Below, piece after piece: positions 30,582 to 40,074 of a DNA stretch of 64,000 nucleotides (position 1 is its first letter; each line of letters starts with the position of its first letter). Below the pieces are notes generated by a model. The model was given only the letters and a program-made list of their open reading frames with translations, was not told where the DNA came from and searched no databases. The stretch spans positions 1 to 64,000 of the forward strand of contig JAISKF010000036.1 in the NCBI GenBank assembly GCA_031261005.1. Reading direction: 5' to 3'. Position numbers and translations under genes: made by a program. The stretch is from Enterobacteriaceae bacterium (GTDB lineage: Bacteria > Pseudomonadota > Gammaproteobacteria > Enterobacterales > Enterobacteriaceae).

Positions 30582-31400
30582 TTAAAGCGACTTCTCCATC
30601 TCCGCCGCGCGCGTTATCGCTGCTTGCATTGCTGATGCAACAATCTGCGGCAACGCATTTTCATTAAATACACGCAATGCTTCGGCAGTAGTACCGCCTT
30701 TAGAAGTGACTTGCTGACGCAACGTGGCAATATCTAATTGCGGATTTGCCACCACCATTTGTGCCGCGCCTAATGCAGATTGCTGAACCAGCAAACGCGC
30801 TTGTTCAGCATCAAAACCAAGACGCTCTGCTTCTTGCTGCATGGACTCCATAAACAGGAAGAAATAAGCAGGAGCGCTGCCAGCGACCGCAATAATATCA
30901 TTTATGCCGCTTTCCTGATCTACCCAGCAGACTTTCCCTACCGCTTGCATCAGTTGAGCAGTAAATTCGCGATCCTGTACGGAAACTTGCGGCGCAGCAT
31001 ATAAACCGCTCATACCCAAACCGATCAAAGCGGGCGTATTTGGCATAATGCGGATCAGCTCGACTTTTCCCAGCAATTGATAGAAACGCTCAACACTCAC
31101 ACCCGCCGCGATAGACAAAATCAGCTTGCCGTTTAAATCCACTTGCTGTTGGATTGGAGTACAAACCTGCGCCATCATCTGCGGTTTTACTGCCAGCACG
31201 ACCACATCAGCCTGACGCGCACTGGCGATATTGTCATTGCTACAATGAATCCCGTATTGGCTATGCAGCGGAGAATCCTGTTTCATTGACGGCGATGAAG
31301 CAGTAATAAGCTGTGCCGGATAACCGCTTTTTACTAAACCAGTAATAATCGCTTTTGCCATATTACCGGCACCAATAAAGGCAATTTTACGCTGCTGCAT
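30582..31400 (-). CDS. proC: Pyrroline-5-carboxylate reductase
   Basis: The 272-residue enzyme catalyses the last step of proline synthesis with NAD(P)H. It has the Rossmann motif IGAGNMAKAI at the N-terminus and the C-terminal dimer/catalytic segment LRQQVTSKGGTTAEAL. It lies between yggS and yggT as in many Enterobacterales. Confidence 0.97.
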   Translation of the reverse strand: MQQRKIAFIGAGNMAKAIITGLVKSGYPAQLITASSPSMKQDSPLHSQYGIHCSNDNIASARQADVVVLAVKPQMMAQVCTPIQQQVDLNGKLILSIAAGVSVERFYQLLGKVELIRIMPNTPALIGLGMSGLYAAPQVSVQDREFTAQLMQAVGKVCWVDQESGINDIIAVAGSAPAYFFLFMESMQQEAERLGFDAEQARLLVQQSALGAAQMVVANPQLDIATLRQQVTSKGGTTAEALRVFNENALPQIVASAMQAAITRAAEMEKSL

Positions 31401-31432
31401 GATGTGTCTCGCTTTGTTTTTTATCTGTTTCT

Positions 31433-31475
31433 TAATTTCGGGCGGCAGATTGCCGCCCCTACGAATTAAATTGGA
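31433..31475 (+). repeat. Isolated core fragment of the dispersed element
   Basis: A single GGGCGGCAGATTGCCGCCC core with a CCTACGAATTAA right flank stands directly before a complete copy. Confidence 0.7.
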
Positions 31476-31486
31476 TCTTAGATTAA

Positions 31487-31654
31487 TTAACCTGAACTTC
31501 AGATAAGAAGTTATATTTTTACGATAAATTTCAAATAACTATATTATTCTCACGTAGGGGCGGCAACCTGCCGCCCGCCAAACCATCGCGTTGTTAATTC
31601 GGGCAGCAGGTTGCCGCCCTACGAATTATTTTTCTTATCCAAACCAAAGATCAA
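31487..31654 (+). repeat. Dispersed element, complete copy between proC and yggS
   Basis: The left end is TTAACCTGAACTTCAGATAA. Two perfect cores follow (31554-31578, 31600-31622), with a mixed centre (CCAAACCATCGCGTTGTTAA) that joins both central variants. The right end (CTTATCCAAACC) runs into the yggS stop codon. Confidence 0.9.
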
Positions 31655-32356
31655 TCAACCATAATTCCGCGCACCAAAAATCGCCGTACCGATTCGCACC
31701 ATAGTGCTGCCAGCACGAATAGCGTTGCTCATATCATCGGTCATGCCCATCGACAACGTATCAATATGCGGATAATCCGCTTTTAATTGATTAAATGCCT
31801 GTGTCATTTGCCGGAAAACAGCAAGTTGGCGCGCGGGATCTTTTTCCGGTGCCGGAATAGTCATCAAGCCTCTAAAGACCAGATTCGGCAACGAGCTAAT
31901 TTGCGCGGCTAATTGCGGCAGTTCATCAAGGGAAATACCGGATTTGCTCTGTTCATCGCTGATATTAATCTGAATCAGTACATTAAGCGGCGGCATATTA
32001 GTTGGTCGCTGTTCGCTTAACCGGCTGGCGATCTTCTCGCGGTCTATGGTATGAATCCAATGAAAATGCTCTGCCACCGAACGGCTTTTATTCGATTGCA
32101 ACGGACCAATAAAGTGCCATTCCAGCTCTGCGGCAAAAGGCGAAGCAGCGAAATACTGGATCTTATCCACGCCCTCCTGCACATAATTTTCACCAAACCG
32201 GCGCTGACCTGCATCAATCGCTTCCTGAACTGCGCTCACTGGTTTGGTTTTACTCACTGCAAGTAATTGCACTTCTTCTGGAGAGCGATCGCATTGCTGC
32301 GCGGCAAGCGCGATCTGCTGCCTTACGGTAGCGAGATTCTGTTGGATAGTAGTCAT
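31655..32356 (-). CDS. yggS: PLP homeostasis protein YggS
   Basis: The 233-residue single-domain TIM-barrel protein binds pyridoxal phosphate through the lysine in LAVSKTKP and is involved in PLP homeostasis. Other family blocks: FGENYVQEG, WHFIGPLQSNKS and TLSMGMTDDM. The ATG at 32356 is preferred over an in-frame TTG at 32368. It is divergent from pilT with only 22 bp between start codons. Its stop codon abuts a repeat element. Confidence 0.95.
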   Translation of the reverse strand: MTTIQQNLATVRQQIALAAQQCDRSPEEVQLLAVSKTKPVSAVQEAIDAGQRRFGENYVQEGVDKIQYFAASPFAAELEWHFIGPLQSNKSRSVAEHFHWIHTIDREKIASRLSEQRPTNMPPLNVLIQINISDEQSKSGISLDELPQLAAQISSLPNLVFRGLMTIPAPEKDPARQLAVFRQMTQAFNQLKADYPHIDTLSMGMTDDMSNAIRAGSTMVRIGTAIFGARNYG

Positions 32357-32378
32357 AAATTTATTCAAGGAGTCCGTT

Positions 32379-33392
32379 ATGAATCTATGCGAATTAATAT
32401 CCTATAGTGTAAAGCAAAAAGCCTCCGACCTGCATCTTTCTACTGGTCATTTAGCGGTATTGCGCGTGAATGGCGAGCTGCGCTATCTCAGCGATAATAA
32501 ATTATGCGATGAACAGATTGACAGACAAGGAGACAGTGCTTTATCGCAGCAGCTTTTAACGCTGTTAAGCCATAAACAGCGCGCGATCTTGCTGCGTGAT
32601 AACCAGCTCGACTGCGCTATCACCATTGGCGATACACGCCTGCGTGCCAATATTTTTCAGCAGCGCGCGGGGATCTCCGCCGCATTTCGTTTTATCCAAT
32701 CTACAATTCCGCAGCCAGAAACATTAGCTATCCCGCCTGTTTTGATTGATATGACCGGCGCGCAAGATGGTTTGATTATCGTCGCTGGCGCAACGGGCAG
32801 CGGTAAATCGACATCACTAGCCGCGTTAATCGGCGAGATTAATCGCCATCAGGCACGGCATATTATGACGTTAGAAGATCCCATCGAATTTATTCATCAC
32901 AGTGATCACAGCCTGATTCAGCAACGTGAAATCGGCGTACATGTGGATTCATTTTCGCAAGGATTACGCGCAGCACTGCGGCAAGATCCCGATATTATCC
33001 TGCTGGGTGAATTGCGCGACGCCGAAACAATTCGCCTGGCGCTAACAGCAGCGGAAACCGGTCATTTAGTCTTTGCTACGCTGCATACACGCTCGGCGAT
33101 TCAATCGGTAGAACGCATTGTTGATGTATTTCCGGCAGAAGAAAAACGTTTTGTTGCGACGCAATTAGCCAACAGTTTACGCGCAGTAATGTGCCAACAG
33201 CTTTTACCCGATACACAGGGCGGACGAGTCGCCGCTTATGAAGTGCTAATCAATACACCAGCAGTCAGTAATATGATCCGTGAGGGAAAAGGACATCAGC
33301 TACAAACGTTATTACAGACCGGTGCAGCAACAGGAATGCAAACGATGGATCAACATAAAGCAAGGTTAGTATTAGATGGAGTAATAAATTGA
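32379..33392 (+). CDS. PilT/YggR family type IV pilus retraction-like ATPase
   Basis: This 337-residue hexameric ATPase has Walker A GATGSGKST, the Asp box TLEDPIEF, Walker B DPDIILLGELRD and the His box GHLVFATLHT. PilT drives pilus retraction in type IV pilus bacteria; the enterobacterial YggR homologue has no proven role. No pilus genes are nearby. The start at 32379 is set by AAGGAG five to ten bases upstream, although the frame is open 45 codons further. Confidence 0.92.
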   Translation: MNLCELISYSVKQKASDLHLSTGHLAVLRVNGELRYLSDNKLCDEQIDRQGDSALSQQLLTLLSHKQRAILLRDNQLDCAITIGDTRLRANIFQQRAGISAAFRFIQSTIPQPETLAIPPVLIDMTGAQDGLIIVAGATGSGKSTSLAALIGEINRHQARHIMTLEDPIEFIHHSDHSLIQQREIGVHVDSFSQGLRAALRQDPDIILLGELRDAETIRLALTAAETGHLVFATLHTRSAIQSVERIVDVFPAEEKRFVATQLANSLRAVMCQQLLPDTQGGRVAAYEVLINTPAVSNMIREGKGHQLQTLLQTGAATGMQTMDQHKARLVLDGVIN

Positions 33393-33404
33393 TAATAAAG
33401 AATA

Positions 33405-33715
33405 ATTCATATGGGAGATAAATTGCCGCCCGTTGATATTAAACAACCTAAACTTCGGATAAGAATTTGTATTATTACAATGAATTTCAAATAATTATGT
33501 AATTTTTCGTAGGAGCAACAATCTGCCGCCCGTTGATATTAAACAACCTGAATGTCGGATAAAAAATTATATTATTACAATGAATTTCAAATAATTATGC
33601 AATTTTTCATAGGAGCAGCAATCTGCCGCCCGTGAACCTACTGCGTTGTTAATTCAGACGACAGATTATCGCCACTACGTAATTTTTAAGAAAATAAAAA
33701 GAAATTTATTTCTTA
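33405..33715 (+). repeat. Tandem array of partial dispersed elements (100-bp period)
   Basis: Left-end-plus-arm-plus-core units begin at 33425, 33525 and 33625, exactly 100 bp apart, each starting at the end of a core (GCCGCCCGTTGATATTAAAC in the first two). The third unit continues into a normal two-core element with the GTGAACCTACTGCGTTG centre and then decays near 33690. The right inverted repeat is absent. Confidence 0.85.
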
Positions 33716-33736
33716 ATTTTCCATAAAATAGACATT

Positions 33737-34159
33737 TTAAGAAAATTGTTGTTCAAACCAACTCTCAAAAATAATCACTGCGGAAGCGGCATCAACGCTG
33801 CCTTTATTTAGCGCGCGATAACCGCCGCGATCAAAGAGACTGGCTTTCGCTTCAACGGTACTTAATCGCTCATCATGTAAAGCAATTTGCACACCGAAAC
33901 GACCATGCAGGCGATTGGCGAATTTTTTGGCTTGAGCGGTGACAGGCTGCTCTGTGCCGTCCATATTGAGCGGCAAACCAACCACGACTAAATCCGGCTG
34001 CCACTCTTTGATTAATTTCTCGATTTGCTGCCAGTCCGGTGTACCATCTTTGGCTTTAAACGCGGTTAACGGACGAGCAGTGCCGGTGATCTCCTGACCA
34101 ATTGCCACGCCAATACTTTTAGTGCCGAAATCAAAAGCTAAAACAGTGCGATTGCTCAT
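33737..34159 (-). CDS. ruvX: RuvX/YqgF, 16S rRNA maturation nuclease
   Basis: The 140-residue RNase H-like protein has the first acidic motif [16 protein letters not shown] and the later [10 protein letters not shown] and [12 protein letters not shown]. YqgF takes part in 5' processing of 16S rRNA. It overlaps yqgE by one base. Confidence 0.95.
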   Translation of the reverse strand: MSNRTVLAFDFGTKSIGVAIGQEITGTARPLTAFKAKDGTPDWQQIEKLIKEWQPDLVVVGLPLNMDGTEQPVTAQAKKFANRLHGRFGVQIALHDERLSTVEAKASLFDRGGYRALNKGSVDAASAVIIFESWFEQQFS

Positions 34160-34722
34160 TATGCGTGACCTGCTTGTCTGGCGATGGTGTGAATGTCGAT
34201 ACCGAGCTTGCGCGCCGCTGCCTGCCAGCGTTGTTCTATCGGTGTGTGAAACAGAATATCGCTGTCAGCTTCTACGGTTAACCAGCTATTTTCCAATAAC
34301 TCTTTTTCTAATTGCCCGCGATCCCAACCGGAATAACCCAGCGCAACCAGCGCTTCTGGCGGCTGCGAAGCTGTACCCAGCGTTTCAAGTACATCTTTAG
34401 AAGAGGTGATCATCACATCGTTAGAAATCTGGAGACTGGAAGCGAACTTCTGCTGCGGTGTATGCAAAATAAAACCGCGATCAGTGGCAACAGGACCGCC
34501 CTCCATCACCAAACTATTGAGATGAACATTTGACACTCTTGGCTCAGGATCAATGGATAACTTATCAAGAACTTCCCACACGGTCAGATCACCGACCGGT
34601 TTATTGATCACCAGCCCCATCGCACCATTCTTATGGTATTCACAAATATAGACTACCGAACGACTGAAATTAGAATCGTCTAACGTTGGCATAGCAATAA
34701 GGAAATGATGCAGTAAATTCAT
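34159..34722 (-). CDS. yqgE: YqgE/AlgH family protein
   Basis: This 187-residue UPF0301 protein has the family blocks [20 protein letters not shown] and [19 protein letters not shown]. The function is not established. It is in an operon with ruvX, downstream of gshB, as in E. coli. Confidence 0.95.
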   Translation of the reverse strand: MNLLHHFLIAMPTLDDSNFSRSVVYICEYHKNGAMGLVINKPVGDLTVWEVLDKLSIDPEPRVSNVHLNSLVMEGGPVATDRGFILHTPQQKFASSLQISNDVMITSSKDVLETLGTASQPPEALVALGYSGWDRGQLEKELLENSWLTVEADSDILFHTPIEQRWQAAARKLGIDIHTIARQAGHA

Positions 34723-34811
34723 AGGTTACATCGCCGATAAGTTAAAACACCCCTATAAAATGGGGAGTTTCCCCTCTGGAGGAGGGGAGTTCTCTTTCTT
34801 TAAATTTCTAA

Positions 34812-35008
34812 ATAACCTGAGCTTCGGATAAAAAATTATATTTTTAAGATAAATTTCAAATAATTATGCCATTTTTCGTAGAAGCGACAATTTATCGCAC
34901 TTGAACTCATAGCATTGTTAATGCGGGCGGCAGATTGCCGCCCCTACGAATTATTCTTTATTATCAACATATTAATTTATTATTTTCTTATCCAACCCTG
35001 AGATTAAG
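34812..35008 (+). repeat. Dispersed element, complete copy between yqgE and gshB
   Basis: This 197-bp copy has the left end TAACCTGAGCTTCGGATAAA, a degenerate first core, a perfect second core (34925-34947), the right AT arm (TTATTATCAACATATTAATT) and the right end (TTCTTATCCAACCCTGAGAT). It ends 8 bp before the gshB stop codon. Confidence 0.9.
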
Positions 35009-35015
35009 AAGTTTC

Positions 35016-35969
35016 TTATTTATTTCTTAATTTTTTCTCAATAGCGTCCATCAACAAGCCGGTAATGGAGCATTCAGGAAATGCGGCTTCGATTTCACGC
35101 AGGCACGTTGGGCTGGTAACGTTAATTTCGGTCAGCTTATCACCGATAATGTCCAGACCAACAAAAATCAAACCTTTCTCTTTTAGCGTCGGCGCAACAG
35201 CGCGAGCGATTTTCCAGTCACTTTCAGTTAATGGACGGGCTTCACCGCGCCCGCCAGCCGCTAAGTTGCCGCGTGTTTCGCCTTTTTGCGGAATACGCGC
35301 CAGACAGTAAGGTACTGGTTCACCGTCAATCACCAGCACACGTTTATCACCGTCAGTAATCTGCGGGATAAAGTTTTGTGCCATACAATAGCGCGTACCT
35401 AATTCGGTCAGTGTTTCAATAATCACCGACAAATTCGGATCATTCGGTTTGACGCGGAAAATTGATGAGCCGCCCATGCCATCTAACGGTTTCAGGATAA
35501 TATCGCCGTGTTCTGCATAAAATTGGCGAATACGATCCGCGCGGCGAGAAACCAACGTCGCTGGTGTTAGATCAGCAAACCAAGCGGTAAACAGTTTTTC
35601 GTTACAATCGCGCAGGCTTTGCGGCTTATTGACGATCAACGAACCTTTGACTTCGGCGCGTTCCAGAATATAGGTGGCGTAGATATATTCGGTATCAAAC
35701 GGCGGATCTTTACGCATCAAAATCACATCAAGATCATGCAGCGCAATATCCTGTTCACTGTGAAAATCAAACCAATGCGCTTTATTATACTGCACGGTTA
35801 ACGTGCGGGTACGCGCGCGCGCTTCGCCGAGATGCAGGTAGAGATCGTTCATTTCCATATAGTGCAGTTCCCAGCCGCGTTTTTGCGCTTCTTGCAACAT
35901 CGCAAAGCTGGAATCTTTTTTAAGATTGATGGAAGAAATTGGGTCCATCACAATGCCGAGCTTGATCAT
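35016..35969 (-). CDS. gshB: Glutathione synthetase
   Basis: The 317-residue ATP-grasp ligase joins gamma-glutamylcysteine and glycine. Recognisable blocks: GIVMDPISSINLKKDSSFAM, LMRKDPPFDTEYIYAT, PLDGMGGSSIFR and the C-terminal NVTSPTCLREIE. Length agrees with E. coli GshB (316). Confidence 0.98.
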   Translation of the reverse strand: MIKLGIVMDPISSINLKKDSSFAMLQEAQKRGWELHYMEMNDLYLHLGEARARTRTLTVQYNKAHWFDFHSEQDIALHDLDVILMRKDPPFDTEYIYATYILERAEVKGSLIVNKPQSLRDCNEKLFTAWFADLTPATLVSRRADRIRQFYAEHGDIILKPLDGMGGSSIFRVKPNDPNLSVIIETLTELGTRYCMAQNFIPQITDGDKRVLVIDGEPVPYCLARIPQKGETRGNLAAGGRGEARPLTESDWKIARAVAPTLKEKGLIFVGLDIIGDKLTEINVTSPTCLREIEAAFPECSITGLLMDAIEKKLRNK

Positions 35970-36023
35970 GCTTATCTCCTATATATCCGGTGTATATCCG
36001 GTAACTATCCGGTATTTCTCTGG

Positions 36024-36755
36024 TTATCCCAGATCACCGAAACGAACCTGTAGTGCAGCAATCGCGGTAAGTGCAGCGGTTTCCGTCCGCAATACGCGAG
36101 GGCCAAGTAAAATATCTGTAAAATTGTGTTTTGCGGTCATATCAATTTCTTCTTGTGACAATCCGCCCTCCGGACCGATTAACAGGCGAATATCGCGTAC
36201 CGAAGCCGATAATGTATTAATGCTTTGACTGGCGCGCGGGTGTAAATTGAGCTTAATTCCTGCTTCAGGCTCTACACACCATGCTTCCAGCGCCATCACC
36301 GGACGAATCTGCGGCACGCGGTTACGTCCGCACTGTTCGCAGGCAGCGATAGCGATCTTTTGCCACTGCTGAACTTTTTTTTCTAATCTTTCTTTATCCA
36401 GCTTCACACCGCAACGTTCTGAAATCAGCGGCGTAATCACATTAACGCCTAACTCAATGGATTTTTGAATCGTAAACTCCATCTTTTCACCGCGAGAGAT
36501 CACTTGTCCAAGATGAAAATTCAGCGGCGATTCCACATCTTCAAGCTGTTGATCAAGAATACGCACGCGTACCTGTTTTTTATCGGATTGCGTAATTTCC
36601 GCATTGAAAACGTAGTTACTGCCGTCAAATAAACAGATTTGCTGACCAACCTGCATACGCAGCACACGACCAACATGATTGGCAGCATCATCACTTAACG
36701 TAAGATCGTCAGTGATAGTAATCGGGAGGGGGTGGTAAATGCGGGGAATTCGCAT
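36024..36755 (-). CDS. rsmE: 16S rRNA m3U1498 methyltransferase RsmE
   Basis: The 243-residue SPOUT methyltransferase has a PUA-like N-terminal domain and the knotted C-terminal SAM site with [14 protein letters not shown] and [12 protein letters not shown]. It methylates U1498 of 16S rRNA. It lies upstream of gshB as in E. coli, but endA, which separates it from sprT there, is absent. Confidence 0.96.
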   Translation of the reverse strand: MRIPRIYHPLPITITDDLTLSDDAANHVGRVLRMQVGQQICLFDGSNYVFNAEITQSDKKQVRVRILDQQLEDVESPLNFHLGQVISRGEKMEFTIQKSIELGVNVITPLISERCGVKLDKERLEKKVQQWQKIAIAACEQCGRNRVPQIRPVMALEAWCVEPEAGIKLNLHPRASQSINTLSASVRDIRLLIGPEGGLSQEEIDMTAKHNFTDILLGPRVLRTETAALTAIAALQVRFGDLG

Positions 36756-36880
36756 GGTTTTAATCTTTCCGCTGTTTTTATGACTGTTTTAACTCAGATT
36801 GTAACCCAGATTATTTAACATTGTGCAGTTTTCACTGTGGGAAATGGGGCGTATTTAGTCTTTTTGGTTATGTTTAACAA

Positions 36881-37387
36881 TTAATCTAAATGTTCTTCCG
36901 GTTTCAGCAATGTTCCGCACTTCTTACAGCGATATTCGCTCTCTTTACGCAGCACTTTATTATGACGGCGCACGGTTAATAAATGCGTCTGACATTCGCA
37001 TTGATAAGGGAATGTCTTACCTTGTACTGATAACACATCAAAACAGTGCGTGCGGCTGGCGGAGACGCCAAGCACTTGCTCCATCACCCATTGCCATTCA
37101 CTACCGTGAGGAGCAACGCGCCCGAATTGTTTATAAACCAATAAATGCGCCAGTTCGTGCGGGATCACTTCATCAATAAATGTCTGCCCGTTCTCCGCCA
37201 GTAACACTGAATTCAGCCGAATTTCCCATTGCGTTAAATGCGCTGTTCCGGCAGTCGTTCCGCGTTGGCGATAACTCACTTTCGGCTCAGGATAGCTGGT
37301 ATGCAAATAGTTGTTTGCCAAATCAATATAGTGGCGCAAGCAGCGCATAACCGCTTGTTGCGTGGCGATAGGGAGGCGTGTAGTCAT
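36881..37387 (-). CDS. sprT: SprT family zinc metalloprotease-like protein
   Basis: This 168-residue protein has the HEXXH-type motif [11 protein letters not shown] and a C-terminal zinc ribbon (two CXC/CXXC pairs: QCECQTH and CKKCG). SprT relates to eukaryotic Spartan; the bacterial role is unclear. The gene lies between rsmE and metK as in E. coli except for lost neighbours. Confidence 0.93.
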   Translation of the reverse strand: MTTRLPIATQQAVMRCLRHYIDLANNYLHTSYPEPKVSYRQRGTTAGTAHLTQWEIRLNSVLLAENGQTFIDEVIPHELAHLLVYKQFGRVAPHGSEWQWVMEQVLGVSASRTHCFDVLSVQGKTFPYQCECQTHLLTVRRHNKVLRKESEYRCKKCGTLLKPEEHLD

Positions 37388-37424
37388 GGGCTATAGAATA
37401 GAAGTGAGTTATCGGTTAGGCAAT

Positions 37425-37461
37425 AAAAAAACGGCGTGAAGAAAATTGCTTCACGCCGTTG
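37425..37461. terminator. Intrinsic terminator of metK
   Basis: An 11-bp perfect stem (ACGGCGTGAAG with CTTCACGCCGT) has a seven-base loop and a seven-base T tract on the minus strand. Confidence 0.93.
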
Positions 37462-37481
37462 AATAATCCCTAAAACAGGGA

Positions 37482-38636
37482 TTATTTTAAACCTGCTGCT
37501 TCTCGTAAGATCGCCGCTTTATCTGTCGCTTCCCACGGGAACTGTTCACGACCAAAATGACCGTAAGCCGCAGTTTGCTGATAAATTGGTTGGATCAGAT
37601 TCAGCATCTTGATTAAACCGTAAGGACGCAGATCGAAGAACTCGCGCACTAACTGGATTAAACGCTCTTGCGATACTTTTTCTGTACCGAAAGTTTCAAT
37701 CATGATCGATGTTGGTTCAGCCACACCGATAGCATAAGAAACTTGAATTTCACAACGATCAGCCAGACCAGCAGCAACAATATTTTTTGCAACATAGCGC
37801 GCTGCATAAGCCGCTGAACGGTCAACTTTTGATGGATCTTTACCGGAGAATGCCCCGCCGCCGTGACGCGCAGCGCCGCCGTAGGTATCAACGATGATTT
37901 TACGCCCGGTTAAACCGCAATCACCCATTGGTCCGCCGATAACAAAACGACCTGTCGGGTTGATGAAATATTTAGTCTTTGCTGACAGCCATGCCGCAGG
38001 CAAAACGGGCTTGATGATATGCTCCATCACCGCTTCTTGCAGATCTTTCTGCTCGATGTTTTCTGCATGCTGAGTAGACAAAACCACCGCATCAATACCA
38101 GCAATTTTGCCGTTGTCATACAGGAAAGTAACCTGACTCTTGGCATCAGGACGTAACCATGACAGCGTGCCGTCTTTACGAACTTGCGCCTGTCGCTGCA
38201 TCAAACGATGTGCATAAGTAATCGGTGCAGGCATCAATACATCAGTTTCGTTAGTCGCATAACCAAACATAATGCCCTGATCGCCCGCGCCTTGCTCCAG
38301 CGGATCGCGGCGGTCAACGCCCTGATTAATATCTGGCGATTGCTTACCAATCGCGCTCAATACCGCACAAGAATTAGCATCAAAACCCATATCGGAATGG
38401 GTATAACCAATATCGCAAACCGTGCGGCGGGTTAACTCTTCAATATCAACCCAAGCAGAAGTGGTAATTTCACCGCCCACTAAAACCATACCAGTTTTGA
38501 TATAAGTTTCGCAGGCAACGCGCGCTTTAGGATCTTGCTTTAGGATCGCATCAAGCACAGCATCAGAAATTTGGTCGGCAATCTTATCAGGATGCCCTTC
38601 GGATACGGATTCGGAAGTAAACAGGTGTTGAGCCAT
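37482..38636 (-). CDS. metK: S-adenosylmethionine synthase
   Basis: The 384-residue enzyme makes S-adenosylmethionine from methionine and ATP; length equals E. coli MetK. Signatures: [32 protein letters not shown] and [17 protein letters not shown]. The ATG at 38636 follows a purine-rich AAGAAG site; an open frame 28 codons further upstream is not homologous. MetJ-like boxes about 100 bp upstream point to repression by SAM-bound MetJ. Confidence 0.98.
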   Translation of the reverse strand: MAQHLFTSESVSEGHPDKIADQISDAVLDAILKQDPKARVACETYIKTGMVLVGGEITTSAWVDIEELTRRTVCDIGYTHSDMGFDANSCAVLSAIGKQSPDINQGVDRRDPLEQGAGDQGIMFGYATNETDVLMPAPITYAHRLMQRQAQVRKDGTLSWLRPDAKSQVTFLYDNGKIAGIDAVVLSTQHAENIEQKDLQEAVMEHIIKPVLPAAWLSAKTKYFINPTGRFVIGGPMGDCGLTGRKIIVDTYGGAARHGGGAFSGKDPSKVDRSAAYAARYVAKNIVAAGLADRCEIQVSYAIGVAEPTSIMIETFGTEKVSQERLIQLVREFFDLRPYGLIKMLNLIQPIYQQTAAYGHFGREQFPWEATDKAAILREAAGLK

Positions 38637-38737
38637 TTCTTCTTTTACCTCTAAAACGTTTAAATGTGATGCGGCGTTAAAAAACAGAACGCGGATACAG
38701 ATAAAGGGGTTTATAAACAAGAATGATGTTGGTTAAT

Positions 38738-38767
38738 CAGTATAGACGGATTAACATCTGGACGGCT
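38738..38767 (-). promoter_or_regulatory. metK promoter -10 with three MetJ-like boxes
   Basis: Read on the minus strand, three contiguous 8-mers AGCCGTCC, AGATGTTA and ATCCGTCT (38767 to 38744) match the met box AGACGTCT at 6, 5 and 6 of 8 positions. They are followed directly by TATACT (38743-38738), a good -10 hexamer. Operators overlapping the promoter spacer are the usual MetJ layout. No convincing -35 hexamer is seen. Confidence 0.6.
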
Positions 38768-38846
38768 ATTCTAAATATTTAACAAGATAATTACCAGTTG
38801 TTTTTAATCTTCACTGAAAATGCCGCACGAAAGGGTTAATTGATAT

Positions 38847-38877
38847 GGGCGGTAAATTACCGCCCGTACAAATTTAT
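38847..38877 (+). repeat. Core fragment of the dispersed element at the yggN stop
   Basis: A perfect GGGCGGTAAATTACCGCCC palindrome is followed by GTACAAATTTATT, which merges with the yggN stop codon. No ends remain. Confidence 0.65.
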
Positions 38878-39599
38878 TGCGGTAACGCCTTTAACAAATT
38901 TGAACGCTCCTGCTCAAGTTTTGCCACACGATCACAGGCTTCTTTGCCAAATAGTTCGAAATCTTTTTCCTGCTTTTTCCATTCGTCCTGAATCTGCTGC
39001 TGCAATCCGCCTAAGCTGCCTAATACCGCTTGTAATGGATTACTCGATTTCCCTGCTTTCGCAACCTGCTGCACACCCAGCTCATTGATGCTGTCTTGCA
39101 GCACTCCACCCATCGTATTCTGCAAGACAGTACGACCATTGGTTTCAACCTGATTAATGGCTTGATGATGAAACGCCAAGCCCTCTGGACGCGGCTCTAG
39201 CACTTTTTCCATCTCTTTCGTTAATTCAGTGGTTAACGTCACTAAACGCTGACGCACATGACTTTCTGCACCTAGTTGTTTAACGATAATACCGTCCAAT
39301 GCACCTTGAGCCGTTTTCAACCGAGAACGTACACCGTTATCAATATAAGGCAGATCACCGCGTATATTCTGCTGATAAACCACTGCTTGCTGACGCGCCG
39401 CACCGGACAGCGTTAATGCTTTACCATTGCGAGTAACATCACCGTTTGGCGCGATCAATAACTCCCCGCTTGCACCAGCGACTTTCACTGTTTGTGGAGT
39501 AATAAAAATATCGTCTTGGGGCTTCACATTACATTGATAAGCGGCTTGCGCCTGACAACCAATAAATAGCAGTAGCGCTATGCTGGTTTTTTTTAACAT
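38874..39599 (-). CDS. yggN: YggN family periplasmic protein (DUF2884)
   Basis: The product has 241 residues with a signal peptide (cut after about residue 19, QAQAAYQC). The remainder is helical and polar, with a coiled-coil-like C-terminus. E. coli YggN is 239 residues and of unknown function. Placement between metK and yggL fits the E. coli region. A reversed repeat copy starts three bases upstream of the start codon. Confidence 0.9.
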   Translation of the reverse strand: MLKKTSIALLLFIGCQAQAAYQCNVKPQDDIFITPQTVKVAGASGELLIAPNGDVTRNGKALTLSGAARQQAVVYQQNIRGDLPYIDNGVRSRLKTAQGALDGIIVKQLGAESHVRQRLVTLTTELTKEMEKVLEPRPEGLAFHHQAINQVETNGRTVLQNTMGGVLQDSINELGVQQVAKAGKSSNPLQAVLGSLGGLQQQIQDEWKKQEKDFELFGKEACDRVAKLEQERSNLLKALPQ

Positions 39600-39602
39600 A
39601 AC

Positions 39603-39695
39603 TAACCTCAGGGTTGGATAAAGAAATGACGAGAATATTTAGGGTAATAAATTGATAATAAATAATTCATAAGGGCGGCAATCTGCCGCCCTTAC
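39603..39695 (-). repeat. Dispersed element, partial reversed copy upstream of yggN
   Basis: The right-end repeat (TAACCTCAGGGTTGGATAAA), AT arm (AATAAATTGATAATAAATAA) and one perfect core (39672-39692) are present; the rest is missing. This copy lies between yggL and yggN, downstream of yggL. Confidence 0.8.
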
Positions 39696-39741
39696 TGTAG
39701 AAATGACAGACAATCTCGTCATTTTTCTATTTCATAACGTG

Positions 39742-40074
39742 TTATTCATCTAAGTAATTAATATCCATCAAATCACTAACTTTTACGTCCAGCATTCCGT
39801 GATCTTCCAGCCAATTACTTACGATCCCGCGATGTTCGTCCGTGCATTTACCGATTTTTTGCAGGCACACCAGACCGTCCCATTTCAGATAACCGCCGCC
39901 CTCAAATGAAAGATCGTGGGTTTCAAAAACTTCATTGATAAACTTATCAACGGTGACATCAATATTTTCGATGGTGGTAGTTTCAGGGAATTGCCAGCTC
40001 ACTAAAAAACCAATTTCCTGAAACTCATCTATACGCATTTTTTTACGCAAACGACGACTACGTTGTTGTGCCAT
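39742..40074 (-). CDS. yggL: YggL family 50S-associated protein (DUF469)
   Basis: The 110-residue basic-then-acidic protein has the conserved RSRRLRKKMRIDEFQEIGF start. E. coli YggL has been reported to associate with 50S ribosomal subunits; the role is not settled. It overlaps trmB by one base. Confidence 0.93.
   Translation of the reverse strand: MAQQRSRRLRKKMRIDEFQEIGFLVSWQFPETTTIENIDVTVDKFINEVFETHDLSFEGGGYLKWDGLVCLQKIGKCTDEHRGIVSNWLEDHGMLDVKVSDLMDINYLDE

Noticed and set aside
33425-33660. CRISPR array suggested by regularly spaced repeats
   Set aside because: The period is 100 bp, the whole unit is repeated and not just a short repeat with unique spacers, and no cas genes are present.
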